Positions 1 through 8,838 of a stretch of DNA of 64,000 nucleotides are shown here, piece after piece. The translations under genes were made by a program, and so were the position numbers. The notes under the pieces were generated by a model. It saw only the letters and a list, made by a program, of their open reading frames with translations, had not been told where the DNA came from and did not search any database. The first letter of the stretch is position 1, and each line of letters opens with the position of its first letter. Source of the DNA: Curtobacterium luteum (GTDB taxonomy: Bacteria; Actinomycetota; Actinomycetes; Actinomycetales; Microbacteriaceae); the NCBI RefSeq assembly GCF_014646995.1, contig NZ_BMOI01000008.1:1-64000 (forward strand), given 5' to 3'.

Positions 1-75
1 ACCAACCCCCGCACCGTGTGCGCAACCTCGCACCATGCGCACGCGCCGCCGAGCCACGCGCACGCGCGCCGCGGC
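1..75. repeat. Dispersed copy of the 122-bp repeat family
   Basis: Intergenic DNA at the left edge of the window. Positions 7-33 match 54114-54140, inside the tandem array near the lacI-type gene, at 25 of 27 bases (CCCCGCACCGTGTG ... AACCTCGCAC). The rest is GCGCAC-rich low-complexity sequence. No gene is visible here. Confidence 0.5.
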
Positions 76-999
76 CTACGGGTGCAGCAGCGCCGCGATC
101 GCGACGAGCACCGGCACGGACCCGACGGTCGTGAGGAGCACGACGTCCCGCGCCACCGGCACGGCCGCCCCGTACCGCTGCGCGTAGTTGAACACGTTCT
201 GCGCGGCCGGCAGCGCCCCGAGCGTCGTCAGCACGAACACGTCCTGGTCGCCGAGCCCGAACACCGACCGGGCGAGGACGAACGCCACCGTCGGCATCAC
301 CACGAGCTTGATCGCCGAGGCGACGAGGACGTCCGTCCGGATCGACGGGTCCCGCAGCGGCGTCGCACCGTGCAGGCTCATGCCGAAGGACAGCAGGATG
401 ACCGGCACCGCGGCAGCTCCCACGAGCGAGAACGGCTCGAGCACGGGAGCGGGCAGCTCGACGTGCAGCGCCGAGCACGCCAGGCCGACGAGCGACGCGA
501 TGATGATCGGGTTCCGGAACGGCCCGGCGATCCGACGCGCGAGGCTCCCCGCGCCCGCGGTGGCCGTGTCGAGGACGGTCAGGGCGATCGGTGCGAGCAC
601 GATGAGCTGGAGCAGGATCACCGGCACGACCGCGGTGGCCTGTCCGAGTACGTACACCGCCACGGGCAGGCCGATGTTGTTCGCGTTCACGTAGCTCGAC
701 GCCAGTGCGCCCACCGTGGTCGTCGCCACCGGACGGCGGAGCACCAGCCGGAAGACGAGCGCCGCCCCCAGCGCCACGACGAGCGCGCTGACGAGCGACA
801 CCCAGAGCATCGGGGACAGCAGCGCGGCGATGTCGGCCGTCGCGATCGTGTGGAACAGCAGGCACGGCATGAGCACGAAGAACGCCAGGCGCCCCATCAC
901 GAACTGCGCGTGCTGCCCGAGCAGCCCGGTGCGCCCGACGACGTACCCGGCGCCGATGATCGCGCCGATGATCGCGAACCCGGTCAACACGCCACCCAT
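76..999 (-). CDS. AEC family transporter (auxin efflux carrier-like permease)
   Basis: A 307-residue integral membrane protein made almost wholly of hydrophobic segments (about ten predicted helices). The family-typical NANNIGLP segment lies near residue 107 and the LPAAQNVFNYA segment near residue 265. AEC proteins export organic anions or auxin-like compounds; the substrate here cannot be told. I prefer the ATG at 999 over the in-frame ATG at 1008, because a CAGGAT -10-like hexamer (1007-1012) lies exactly 7 nt upstream, as at three other genes in this window, which implies a leaderless mRNA. It is divergent from the nitroreductase gene, and both control regions fit into about 80 bp. Confidence 0.85.
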   Translation of the reverse strand: MGGVLTGFAIIGAIIGAGYVVGRTGLLGQHAQFVMGRLAFFVLMPCLLFHTIATADIAALLSPMLWVSLVSALVVALGAALVFRLVLRRPVATTTVGALASSYVNANNIGLPVAVYVLGQATAVVPVILLQLIVLAPIALTVLDTATAGAGSLARRIAGPFRNPIIIASLVGLACSALHVELPAPVLEPFSLVGAAAVPVILLSFGMSLHGATPLRDPSIRTDVLVASAIKLVVMPTVAFVLARSVFGLGDQDVFVLTTLGALPAAQNVFNYAQRYGAAVPVARDVVLLTTVGSVPVLVAIAALLHP

Positions 1000-1080
1000 C
1001 CCGACCATCCTGGCACCCCGGCTTCATGTGACGTCGTTCAGCCCGGAAATGCGTCCGCGCCGGATACCGTTGCACGCACC

Positions 1081-1668
1081 ATGACCTCGCAGACGCTCAC
1101 CCGCTCGACCGACTCCAGCCAGCCCCTCGTGCCGCTCCTCGAGGAACGGTGGAGCCCGCGCTCCTACGACGAGACCGCCACGATCGACGACGCACCGTTC
1201 GATGCCCTGCTCGAGGCTGCTCGCTGGGCACCGTCCGCGATGAACCACCAGCCCCGCCGCTTCATCGCGGGACGCCGCGGCACCGAGACCTTCCGGAAGA
1301 TCAACGAGAACCTCCTCGGCTTCAACGCCGCGTGGGCCTTCCGTGCGAGCGCCCTCGTGGTCGGGGTGCTCGAGACCGTGACCGAGGACGGCGACGAGCG
1401 TCCGTTCGCGCAGTACGACCTCGGCCAGTCCCTCGCGGCGCTGACGGTCCAGGCGCACGCCGAGGGACTGCACGTCCACCAGATGGCGGGCATCGACGCG
1501 GCCGGTCTCCGCGCGGCGTTCGACCTGCCGGAGCGCTTCCTCCCGTACACGGTGTCGGCGATCGGTACGGTGACCGACCCGTCGCAGCTCGACGACAAGG
1601 CTGCGGAGCGCGAGGTCGCCCCGCGCACGCGGCTGCCGCTCGACGAGGTCGTGCTCGTCAAGGAGTGA
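1081..1668 (+). CDS. Nitroreductase family protein
   Basis: A 195-residue FMN-dependent nitroreductase-fold protein. An RSYD segment near residue 28 and the APSAMNHQPRRF segment near residues 52-63 are typical FMN-phosphate-binding features of the short nitroreductase subfamily. Members reduce nitro, quinone or enone groups with NAD(P)H; the natural substrate is unknown. The ATG at 1081 follows a GATACCGT stretch by about 10 nt with no clear Shine-Dalgarno, so a short leader is likely. A perfect hairpin follows the stop codon. Confidence 0.85.
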   Translation: MTSQTLTRSTDSSQPLVPLLEERWSPRSYDETATIDDAPFDALLEAARWAPSAMNHQPRRFIAGRRGTETFRKINENLLGFNAAWAFRASALVVGVLETVTEDGDERPFAQYDLGQSLAALTVQAHAEGLHVHQMAGIDAAGLRAAFDLPERFLPYTVSAIGTVTDPSQLDDKAAEREVAPRTRLPLDEVVLVKE

Positions 1669-1685
1669 GCCCCGCGTCCACCGTG

Positions 1686-1720
1686 CGCGGCCGCACCCCG
1701 GGTCCAGGGGTGCGGCCGCG
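1686..1720 (+). terminator. Perfect 14-bp stem-loop after the nitroreductase gene
   Basis: CGCGGCCGCACCCC (1686-1699) pairs with its exact complement at 1707-1720 around a 7-nt loop. It starts 18 nt after the stop codon and has no T tract, as is usual for this GC-rich genome. It is a probable factor-assisted or intrinsic terminator. Confidence 0.7.
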
Positions 1721-1849
1721 TGGCATGTACGGACACGGGTACACGGACATCACGGACGCCCGCGACCGGGTGCCGGCGTCGCACCGGCCCTGAGCCGACA
1801 CCCGTCGCACCCGGCGTCTCGTCGGCGCGGCTCTGGCAGGATCGTGCAC

Positions 1850-2608
1850 ATGACCACGCCCCGCCTCGTCGCCTTCGACCTGGACGACACCCTCGCCCCG
1901 TCGAAGTCGCCGCTCGACCCCCGCATGCTCGAGACCTTCGCGTCCCTGCTCGAGGTCGTGCCGGTCGCCGTGATCTCCGGCGGCAACTTCCACCAGTTCG
2001 AGCAGCAGCTCGTGACCCCGCTCCGTGACCGCGAGGGCCTCACGCTCGACGACCTCCACCTCCTGCCGACCTGCGGGACGCGCTACTACCGGTGGCAGGA
2101 CGACGACTGGGCGCTGCAGTACGCCGAGGACCTCACCGACGAGCAGAAGATCCGCGCCCTCGCCGCGATCGAGGAGCAGGCGAAGCAGGCGGGCTACTGG
2201 GAGGAGCGGACCTGGGGCGACATCCTCGAGGACCGCGGCTCGCAGATCACGTTCTCGGCGCTCGGCCAGGCCGCCCCGGTCGACGTCAAGAAGCAGTGGG
2301 ACCCGACCGGCGAGAAGAAGGACCACCTCCGTCGTCTGGTCCAGGAGCAGCTCCCCGACCTCGAGGTCCGCTCCGGCGGCTCGACGAGCATCGACATCAC
2401 CCGGAAGGGGATCGACAAGGCGTACGGCATGCGCCGGCTCGCCGAGATCACGGGCATCGCGCTCGACGACATGCTGTTCGTCGGCGACCGGCTCGACCCC
2501 GAGGGCAACGACTACCCGGTGAAGGCGCTCGGCGTCCCCTGCCACGCGGTCGAGGGTTGGGAGGACACCGACGCGTTCCTGACGGAGCTCGTCCCGACGC
2601 TGCGCTGA
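1850..2608 (+). CDS. HAD-IIB family hydrolase (phosphomannomutase/Cof-like)
   Basis: A 252-residue haloacid dehalogenase-type phosphatase. Motif I is FDLDDTLAPSK near residues 8-18 (nucleophile and acid Asp pair), motif II is VISGG near residue 45, and motif IV is GDRLDPEGND near residue 208, which supplies the Mg-binding acids. The type IIB cap and spacing resemble phosphomannomutase or sugar-phosphatase relatives; the substrate is unknown. A GTG at 1844 is in frame, but ATG 1850 lies 7 nt after a CAGGAT hexamer (1837-1842), the leaderless signature seen at other genes here, so I chose 1850. A bidirectional hairpin separates it from the convergent trpF. Confidence 0.85.
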   Translation: MTTPRLVAFDLDDTLAPSKSPLDPRMLETFASLLEVVPVAVISGGNFHQFEQQLVTPLRDREGLTLDDLHLLPTCGTRYYRWQDDDWALQYAEDLTDEQKIRALAAIEEQAKQAGYWEERTWGDILEDRGSQITFSALGQAAPVDVKKQWDPTGEKKDHLRRLVQEQLPDLEVRSGGSTSIDITRKGIDKAYGMRRLAEITGIALDDMLFVGDRLDPEGNDYPVKALGVPCHAVEGWEDTDAFLTELVPTLR

Positions 2609-2618
2609 CGCGCACCGA

Positions 2619-2666
2619 GACGGACGGGAGGCGCGGTGCCGGCTGGTGCCGCGCCTCCCGTCCGTC
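2619..2666. terminator. Bidirectional long-stem terminator (GACGGACGGGAGGC family)
   Basis: An 18-bp perfect stem, 2619-2636 against 2649-2666, with a 12-nt loop between the convergent HAD and trpF genes. The outer arm GACGGACGGGAGGC recurs at 8753, 17029 and 57966 with different inner stems. Confidence 0.75.
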
Positions 2667-2716
2667 GTCGGGTCGCGCCCAGTACACGAGCCCGCGACTC
2701 GGCGTGAGGCCCGTCG

Positions 2717-3340
2717 TCAGGGGATGCTGCGGACCGCCTCGACGAAGGCGCGGATCTTCGCCTCGTCCTTCACCCCGCGCTCGGACTCGACGCCGCTCGA
2801 CACGTCGACACCGTCCGGATCGAGCGCCCCGACCGCGGCGACCACGTTCGCGGGCGTGAGTCCGCCCGCGAGGATCCAGGCCTCGTCGACCCCGCCCGCG
2901 ATCGTCGAGGGGTCCACCAGCCGACCGCTCCCCGGCACCGCGGCGTCGAGCAGCAGCAGGTCGTGGTCGTACGCGGCGCGCTGCTCGGGGGTCTCGCGGA
3001 GGTAGTCCTCGGCGCTGACGGCCCGGATGGTGAAGAACCCGGCGTCGCGCGCCCGGGCGAAGTCGGAGGCCGCTTCGCCGCCGTGGAGCTGCAGCGTGGT
3101 GAGTCCGACCGCGGAGGCGATGCCGACGATCTCGTCGATCTGCTGGTCACGGAAGACCCCGACGGCGTCGACGCCCTCGGGCACGCGCTCGACCAGCTCC
3201 TTGGCGAGGTCAGCCGTCACCGTGCGGGGGCTGCCCGCCGCGAAGACGAACCCGACCGCGTCGGCACCGGCGTCCACGGCGGCGTCCACCGTCTCGGGGG
3301 TGGAGAGGCCGCAGATCTTGATCCAGCGCTGATCGGTCAT
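2717..3340 (-). CDS. trpF: Phosphoribosylanthranilate isomerase
   Basis: A 207-residue TIM-barrel enzyme of tryptophan synthesis that converts N-(5-phosphoribosyl)anthranilate to the 1-deoxyribulose form (Amadori rearrangement). The N-terminal KICGLS carries the catalytic Cys, TLQLHG lies mid-protein, and DGVDVSSGVE near residue 183 is the usual phosphate-binding and catalytic-Asp segment. It stands alone, not in a trp operon. ATG 3340 is chosen over the upstream codon at 3364 because the family starts directly before the first strand and CAGGAT lies 7 nt upstream (3348-3353), indicating a leaderless start. Confidence 0.93.
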   Translation of the reverse strand: MTDQRWIKICGLSTPETVDAAVDAGADAVGFVFAAGSPRTVTADLAKELVERVPEGVDAVGVFRDQQIDEIVGIASAVGLTTLQLHGGEAASDFARARDAGFFTIRAVSAEDYLRETPEQRAAYDHDLLLLDAAVPGSGRLVDPSTIAGGVDEAWILAGGLTPANVVAAVGALDPDGVDVSSGVESERGVKDEAKIRAFVEAVRSIP

Positions 3341-3440
3341 GCCGTCCATCCTGCCAGGGAGCACCGGCCCGTTCCGCCGGGTCGGTGCAGCACGGCGCGG
3401 GCGGCGGCCGTCGGTACGGCGCCGGTGGGGGCCGCCCCGA

Positions 3441-4550
3441 TCAGTGCGACGCGCCGACCACGTACGACGCGGCGCACGCTGCGATGACGGCGACCGTCGT
3501 GCACGACGCGATGAGGACGTTCCGCCGACGCCAGCGCTTCGTCGCCGAGAACGTGCCTCGCTTGGCGTGCCGGTGCGCCGCGCGGTGCAGCTTGTGCGCG
3601 TGCTTGTGGCGCTCGCGGTCCGGGCCGAGCGGCAACGGGCCGGTGATCTGCGTCGAGCCGCCGCGCAGGGCGTTCGCCACGGCCACCGCGGTCGGGCGGC
3701 GGGCGGGATCGCGGTGGGTCATCCGCTCGAGCAGGTCCCGCCACTCCGACGCGACGCCGTCCGGGACCTCGGGGTCACGACGCAGTCGCGCGAGCGCCGC
3801 CTCGATGAGGGTGCCGGAGTACTCCTGCTTGCCGGTCAGCGCCTCGAGCAGGACGAGTCCGAGCGAGTAGACGTCGGTCGCGAAGCCGATCGGCTCGCCG
3901 GCGACCTGCTCGGGGCTGAGGTACGCCGCCGTACCGATGATCGTGCCGTCGTTGGTCAGTCGGGAGCCGTCGACGAAGTGCGCGACGCCGAAGTCGGTGA
4001 GCTTGACCGTGCGTGCGAAGCCGGACGAGCCCTCGTCGCTGATGAGGATGTTCGCCGGCTTGACGTCACGGTGGACGATGCCCCGGGAGTGCACGTACGC
4101 GAGCGCGTCGGCGAGCTGGGCGCCGAGGTCGGCCACCTCGTAGTTGTGCAGCGGCCCCTCGGCGAGTCGGCGCAACAGGGTCGTGTCGGCGATGAGCTCC
4201 ATCACGATGAACCGGTGCGGGCCGTCCTCGAACTCGTGGGTCCCGGCGTCGTAGAGCGGGATGAGCCCGGGGTGCGAGAGCATGCTCAGCAGCCGGATCT
4301 CGCGCTCCTGCCGGACGCGGTCGGCGGTCGTCATGTTGTCGGGCGTCGCGAACAGCTTGACCGCCACGAGCCGGTACGTGTGCTCGTCCCGGGCCTCGTA
4401 CACGGTGCCCATGCCGCCGGTGCCGATGAGCCGGACCAGCCGGTACCGTCCGGCGAGGACGGTCTCCGCCCGGGGGCTGTCCAGCAGGGTCATGTGCACG
4501 TCGTTCTGTCGGGAGCCGGGGACGCGGCAGTTGCCGACATCGTGACTCAC
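3441..4550 (-). CDS. Membrane-anchored serine/threonine protein kinase (PknB-like)
   Basis: Eukaryotic-type kinase of up to 369 residues. The glycine loop IGTGGMGTVYEA, VAVKLF lysine, catalytic loop IVHRDVKPANI and DFGVAHF metal-binding motif are intact, so an active kinase is expected. After the kinase domain comes a His/Lys/Arg-rich juxtamembrane stretch (HKHAHKLHRAAHRHAKR) and one C-terminal transmembrane helix with only a few residues beyond it, so no extracellular PASTA sensor is present. GTG 4550 has a TACCGT hexamer 5 nt upstream (leaderless). ATG 4493 is an alternative and would trim 19 residues. The target and stimulus are unknown. Confidence 0.88.
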   Translation of the reverse strand: MSHDVGNCRVPGSRQNDVHMTLLDSPRAETVLAGRYRLVRLIGTGGMGTVYEARDEHTYRLVAVKLFATPDNMTTADRVRQEREIRLLSMLSHPGLIPLYDAGTHEFEDGPHRFIVMELIADTTLLRRLAEGPLHNYEVADLGAQLADALAYVHSRGIVHRDVKPANILISDEGSSGFARTVKLTDFGVAHFVDGSRLTNDGTIIGTAAYLSPEQVAGEPIGFATDVYSLGLVLLEALTGKQEYSGTLIEAALARLRRDPEVPDGVASEWRDLLERMTHRDPARRPTAVAVANALRGGSTQITGPLPLGPDRERHKHAHKLHRAAHRHAKRGTFSATKRWRRRNVLIASCTTVAVIAACAASYVVGASH

Positions 4551-4689
4551 CGAGTACGGTACGCGCCCGCGAGACGGACCGCGGCCCCGTTACGACATCG
4601 TGACACCCCGTACTTCCCTGTGATCACGCCGATGCGCCGGGTGTAGGCAGTGCTGCAACGGATGAGCGTTCACGCGCAAGGAGGACACG

Positions 4690-4893
4690 ATGGCGCTGTC
4701 GAAGGGCGACGAGGTGCACTGGAACACCTCGCAGGGCAAGACGACCGGCAAGCTGGTCGAGAAGAAGACCAAGGACTTCACGTTCGACGGTCAGGACTTC
4801 AAGCCGGAGGACGACGACCCCTACTGGATCGTCGAGTCGGAGAAGTCGGGCAGCAAGGCCGCCCACAAGGAGTCGTCGCTCACCAAGGCGTGA
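4690..4893 (+). CDS. DUF2945 (hypervirulence-associated TUDOR-like) small protein
   Basis: A 67-residue soluble basic/acidic protein beginning ALSKGDEVHWNTSQGKTTGKLVEK, split here by family features: a KGDxVxWNTxxGKTxGKVxEK-like opening and the later DDPYWIVESEKSG. This is the DUF2945 pattern, a small TUDOR-like beta barrel of unknown role. The AAGGAGG Shine-Dalgarno is ideally spaced before ATG 4690. It is convergent with dedA, which ends only 4 bp away. Confidence 0.85.
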   Translation: MALSKGDEVHWNTSQGKTTGKLVEKKTKDFTFDGQDFKPEDDDPYWIVESEKSGSKAAHKESSLTKA

Positions 4894-4897
4894 CGGC

Positions 4898-5683
4898 TCA
4901 GTCGCCGGCCGGGGTGGCGCGGCGGCGTCCACGCCCACCCTGCCCGGCGCCCTCGACCCGCCCGGCACGCTCGACCCGCCCGGCACGCTCGACCCGCCCG
5001 TCGCCGTCGGGCTGCGCCGCGCGACCGGCCCGCTCGGCCCGGACCCGTCGGACCCGTCGGACCACGAACGTCACGACGACGACGGCGATCGCGACGTAGA
5101 GCACGCGGTCGATCCACTCGGTGTACTGCTCGACCCGCTCGTACTGCGTCCCGAACGCGGCGCCGAGCAGCACCAGCGCGCCGTTCCAGATCCCGCTCGC
5201 GATGATCGTGAAGACCGAGAACGTGCCGAGGTGCATCCGGTCCGCTCCGGCGGGCAGTGAGATGAGGCTACGCACGATCGGCACGAACCGGCCGAAGAAC
5301 ACCGCACTCCTGCCGTGCCGGTGGAACCAGTCGGCCGCCTTCCGGAAGTCGTCCTCGTCGACCAGCGACAGCTTGCCGAGCAGGTGGACGGTCCGCTCGA
5401 ACCCGATCACCGCGCCGAGCCAGTAGAGCACGAGCGCGCCGAGGTAGGAGCCCAACGTCGCGGCGACGAGCACGAGGACGAGGTTCATCTGCCCCGCGCC
5501 GGCGAGGAACCCGGCGAGCGGCAGGATCACCTCCGACGGGATCGGCGGGAACACCGTCTCGACGAAGAGCATCAGTGCGACGCCCCACTCCCCGAGCGCG
5601 TCGATGAGCTGCAGGACGAGCCCGGAGAGCCCGCCCATCTCGGGGTCGGCGGCCGCCACGGGGCGGGTCAGGGCAGTCGTCAT
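4898..5683 (-). CDS. DedA family membrane protein (VTT/SNARE-associated domain)
   Basis: A 261-residue inner-membrane protein. The VTT domain spans about residues 40-195: FVETVFPPIPSEVILPLAG and the FFGRFVPIVRSLISLPAG segment with its conserved Phe-Gly-Arg are classic DedA features linked to lipid-carrier flipping and membrane-potential homeostasis. The cytoplasmic tail after residue 215 is unusual, with a tandem GRVERA repeat encoded by an 18-bp direct repeat (4954-5003) and a poly-Arg end. ATG 5683 is preceded by CAGGG. Confidence 0.9.
   Translation of the reverse strand: MTTALTRPVAAADPEMGGLSGLVLQLIDALGEWGVALMLFVETVFPPIPSEVILPLAGFLAGAGQMNLVLVLVAATLGSYLGALVLYWLGAVIGFERTVHLLGKLSLVDEDDFRKAADWFHRHGRSAVFFGRFVPIVRSLISLPAGADRMHLGTFSVFTIIASGIWNGALVLLGAAFGTQYERVEQYTEWIDRVLYVAIAVVVVTFVVRRVRRVRAERAGRAAQPDGDGRVERAGRVERAGRVEGAGQGGRGRRRATPAGD
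4954..5003. repeat. 18-bp tandem repeat inside dedA
   Basis: CGACCCGCCCGGCACGCT occurs at 4954-4971 and 4972-4989, with a partial third copy from 4990. It encodes the GRVERA repeats of the DedA cytoplasmic tail, so unit-number variation would change the tail without a frameshift. Confidence 0.7.
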
Positions 5684-5708
5684 GCCCTGATCATCCCTGA
5701 GCGCCCTG

Positions 5709-6884
5709 TCAGAGTCCGGCGCGCGACCTGGATGTCAACCGAGTCCCATGTGGGACGTCCGGACGTGCGTGAGCGACCGGGGCGAGGGCGCCGCGGGCGA
5801 CGGCGTCACGGCCGACGGTGGACGGTGTCACCGCGACGGGGTGCCGAAGCCGGGGCGACACGAGGTCCTGGAGCGCCGCGGCGAAGACCTCGGCGGCGGG
5901 CAGGACCTCGCCACCGACGACGACGACCTCCGGGTCGAGCGTCGTCACGAGCTGCACGACCCCGGGCACCACGTCCTCCGCGAACGCGCGTACGACCGCG
6001 ACCGCCTCGGCGTCCCCGCGCCCGGCCGCCGCGAAGACCGACTCGAGGTCCGTGTCGGCGGCGATCCGTGCCTCCAGTCGGGCCGGAGCGGTCGGCCACC
6101 CCGTCGATGCCAGGCCGCCCATCTCGCCCGCCGCACCGCGGGCACCCCGCGCGAGCGAGCCGTCGACGAGGTAGGACGCACCGATCTGCCGCCCCATCAC
6201 GAGGTAGAGCGCGTCGTCGACGCCGCGGAAGCGACCCCACATGGCCTCGGCCGTCGCGGCGAGCTTGGCGTCGTTGTCGAAGAAGGTGGCGGCACCCGGG
6301 AAGAGGTCCTGGATGCGCCCGGGCACCCGCGACTCCACCCACTGCGGCACGGCGACGGTGTAGTCGATCGCCCCGGACCGGTCGACGACCGCGGGCACGC
6401 CGAACGTCGCCGCGAGGACCCGGTCGGGATCGACACCGTCGGTCAGTCGCTGCACGACGTCCTGCACGCTCGCCCACGCCTGGTCCGCGGAGGTGAGGTC
6501 CGCGTAGTGCTCCTCGACCCGAGCCGTCGTGGCACCGCGGAGGTCGGCCCGGAGCCCGACGATGCCGTGCAGCCCGAGGTCGACGCCGAGGACGGCACCG
6601 GCCGAGGCGTCCGCCGCGAACCGCTTGGCGCGCCGCCCGGCCTTGTTCGGGGTCGCGATGGCCTCGGCCTCGGCGACCCAGCCCTCGTCGACGAGGTCCG
6701 CGAGCGCCGCCTCCACCGTCGGACGTGACAACCCGACCGCACGGCTCAGCTCCGTCACGGTGCGGGAGGCGTCCTCGCGGAAGAGCTCGTCGAGGATGGC
6801 GCGCGAGTTGATGAGCCGGAGCACGCCGGGCGTCGTTCCCACCACGGTGCTCGGGAGCGTTGACACGGTCTCTTCCACGGCCAT
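5709..6884 (-). CDS. ROK family transcriptional regulator (NagC/XylR type)
   Basis: A 391-residue protein with an N-terminal winged helix-turn-helix (about residues 15-75, TVTELSRAVGLSRPTVEAALADL) and a ROK sugar-kinase-like effector domain (GVDLGLHGIVG near residue 108; GARGAAGEMGG near residue 260). It lies divergent from, and about 30 bp from, a beta-N-acetylhexosaminidase gene, so a role in amino-sugar sensing is likely. A 24-bp motif shared with the distant sugar ABC operon lies in the gap. Starts at 6893, 6884 and GTG 6878 are all in frame; GGAGG is best spaced (8 nt) for 6878, so the exact start is uncertain. Confidence 0.85.
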   Translation of the reverse strand: MAVEETVSTLPSTVVGTTPGVLRLINSRAILDELFREDASRTVTELSRAVGLSRPTVEAALADLVDEGWVAEAEAIATPNKAGRRAKRFAADASAGAVLGVDLGLHGIVGLRADLRGATTARVEEHYADLTSADQAWASVQDVVQRLTDGVDPDRVLAATFGVPAVVDRSGAIDYTVAVPQWVESRVPGRIQDLFPGAATFFDNDAKLAATAEAMWGRFRGVDDALYLVMGRQIGASYLVDGSLARGARGAAGEMGGLASTGWPTAPARLEARIAADTDLESVFAAAGRGDAEAVAVVRAFAEDVVPGVVQLVTTLDPEVVVVGGEVLPAAEVFAAALQDLVSPRLRHPVAVTPSTVGRDAVARGALAPVAHARPDVPHGTRLTSRSRAGL

Positions 6885-6894
6885 AGCCTCCATG

Positions 6895-6918
6895 TTACGA
6901 AAGACCGTTGAGGAATGG
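6895..6918 (+). promoter_or_regulatory. Candidate ROK operator shared with the 13473-16825 ABC operon
   Basis: The segment TTACGAAAG followed by CGTTG and AATGG matches 16848-16871 at 19 of 24 positions. It sits between the divergent ROK and GH20 start regions and overlaps the first candidate GH20 start codon, as an operator for autoregulation and structural-gene control would. Confidence 0.5.
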
Positions 6919-8633
6919 TGGACTCCGACATGCTCATCCCCCGACCGCGCCGTTCCGAAGCGGGACCCGGCGCCTTCGAGTTCACCCCGGCGACGCGCAT
7001 CGCGGCCGACGCCGGGACGGAGTCGGTGCGACTGTACCTCCAGCAGACCCTCCGGGGCTCCACCGGTCTGCCGGTGCGCGACACCGAGCGTCACCCCGGG
7101 CCGGACGTCGTCTCTCTCCGCGTCGCCTCCCCGGCCGAGGTCGCGGGCCTGCCGACCGGCCCCGTGACCGCCCCGGACGACCGGAGCGAAGCCTTCCGCC
7201 TCACCGTGACACCCGACCGGGTCGAGGTGCTCGGCGGCTCGGCGGCGGGCGTGTTCTACGGCGTGCAGGCCCTGCTGCAGTCGCTGCCCGCCGACGTGTA
7301 CCGACGCGGACGGGTCGGGACCGCACCCTGGACCGTCCCCGCCGTCGTGGTCGAGGACGCCCCGGCCTTCGCGTGGCGCGGCGTGATGCTCGACGTCTGC
7401 CGACACTTCCGCACGAAGCACGAGGTCATGCGCGTGGTCGACCAGCTCGCGGCGCACCGGATCAACCGGCTGCACTTCCACCTCACCGAGGACCAGGGGT
7501 GGCGCATCGAGATCCTGCGCTACCCGCGCCTGACCGAGGTCGGCTCGTGGCGCCGCGAGTCTCAGGTCGGTGCCCACGTGCCGGACGCCGACGGTGTGCT
7601 CCGCCCCGCGGAGTTCGACGGACGACCACACGGCGGCTACTACACGCAGGACGACATCCGCGAGATCGTCGCCTACGCGGCCGACCGGTTCGTCACGGTC
7701 GTCCCGGAGATCGAGACGCCCGGGCACGTCCGAGCTGCCCTCGCCGCGTACCCGGAGCTCGGCGTGCACCCCGACCGCCCCGTGGAGGTCTGGACGGAGT
7801 GGGGCATCGCGGACGACGTCCTCAACGCGGAGGAGTCCACCATCGCGTTCTTCCAGGACGTCCTCGACGAGGTCGTCGCGCTCTTCCCGAGCCCGTACAT
7901 CGGCATCGGCGGCGACGAGTGCCCGAAGGTGCAGTGGGAGCAGGACCCCCGGACCCAGGAGCGCATCCGGGAGCTCGGCCTCGCGGACGAGGAACAGCTC
8001 CAGGCGTGGATCATCGGCCGGCTCGCGGCACACGTCGAGTCGCACGGTCGGCGGGCCTTCGGGTGGGACGAGATCCTCGAGGGCGGCACGCTCTCGCAGT
8101 CGGCGACGGTGCTGTCCTGGCGTGGCCTGACCGGAGCGCGGACGGCGGCCAAGCGCGGTCACGACGTCATCTCCTCCCCCGACGACCAGGCCTACCTCGA
8201 CTACCGGCAGAGCGACCTGCCCACCGAGCCGATCCCGGTGTCGATCGTGCTGGGCGTCGACGACGTGTTCGCGTTCGACCCCGTGCCGTCGGGGCTGACC
8301 GACGCCGAGCGCGCGCACGTCATCGGCGGCCAGGGCAACATGTGGACCGAGCACGTCGACACCGCGCGGAAGCTCGACTACCAGCTCTTCCCCCGGGTCG
8401 CGGCGCTGGCCGAGGCACTCTGGTCAGCGGACACGACCGGGCCGCGCGACGTGGCAGAGTTCCGCGGACGCCTGGCCGAGCACACGGCGCGACTCGAGGC
8501 GATGGGGATCGAGTACCGGCACGAGGCGGGTCCGTTCCCGTGGGAGCAGCGGCCGGGCGTGCCGGGGCGGCCGCACTCGCGCGAAGAGCGCGCGGCCTAC
8601 ATCGACGCGGTGACTTCGAACATCGTGGAGTGA
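6915..8633 (+). CDS. Beta-N-acetylhexosaminidase, GH20
   Basis: Protein of 572 residues without an evident signal peptide, so probably intracellular. An N-terminal GH20b-like domain (about 1-130) is followed by the (beta/alpha)8 catalytic domain: WRGVMLDVCRHF, HFHLTEDQGWRIEI, VPEIETPGH and IGIGGDECPK carry the substrate-binding His/Asp and the catalytic Asp-Glu pair. It releases GlcNAc from chitobiose or N-glycan fragments by substrate-assisted catalysis. ATG 6915 abuts its GAGGA; ATG 6930 (MLIPRPRR) is a credible later start. It is divergent from the ROK regulator, and a perfect hairpin follows. Confidence 0.93.
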   Translation: MVDSDMLIPRPRRSEAGPGAFEFTPATRIAADAGTESVRLYLQQTLRGSTGLPVRDTERHPGPDVVSLRVASPAEVAGLPTGPVTAPDDRSEAFRLTVTPDRVEVLGGSAAGVFYGVQALLQSLPADVYRRGRVGTAPWTVPAVVVEDAPAFAWRGVMLDVCRHFRTKHEVMRVVDQLAAHRINRLHFHLTEDQGWRIEILRYPRLTEVGSWRRESQVGAHVPDADGVLRPAEFDGRPHGGYYTQDDIREIVAYAADRFVTVVPEIETPGHVRAALAAYPELGVHPDRPVEVWTEWGIADDVLNAEESTIAFFQDVLDEVVALFPSPYIGIGGDECPKVQWEQDPRTQERIRELGLADEEQLQAWIIGRLAAHVESHGRRAFGWDEILEGGTLSQSATVLSWRGLTGARTAAKRGHDVISSPDDQAYLDYRQSDLPTEPIPVSIVLGVDDVFAFDPVPSGLTDAERAHVIGGQGNMWTEHVDTARKLDYQLFPRVAALAEALWSADTTGPRDVAEFRGRLAEHTARLEAMGIEYRHEAGPFPWEQRPGVPGRPHSREERAAYIDAVTSNIVE

Positions 8634-8752
8634 GCGCGGGCGGCCTGCCGCGCAGGGCCTCGCCGGTCGCACGACCCGCCGACCGGTTCACCGCCCGGGC
8701 GACACGTCCTGCGACCGACACGCTCGCGCGTCGCGCGCGCACCGCACCCGAC

Positions 8753-8800
8753 GACGGACGGGAGGCACGGTGCCAGCCGGCACCGTGCCTCCCGTCCGTC
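8753..8800. terminator. Perfect 22-bp bidirectional terminator (GACGGACGGGAGGC family)
   Basis: 8753-8774 is the exact reverse complement of 8779-8800 with a 4-nt loop. It lies between the convergent GH20 and fructose PTS genes and has the same outer arm as the elements at 2619, 17029 and 57966. Confidence 0.8.
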
Positions 8801-8838
8801 AGGTGGGGACGCGACGCGGGGTCGTCACGTCCGGACGA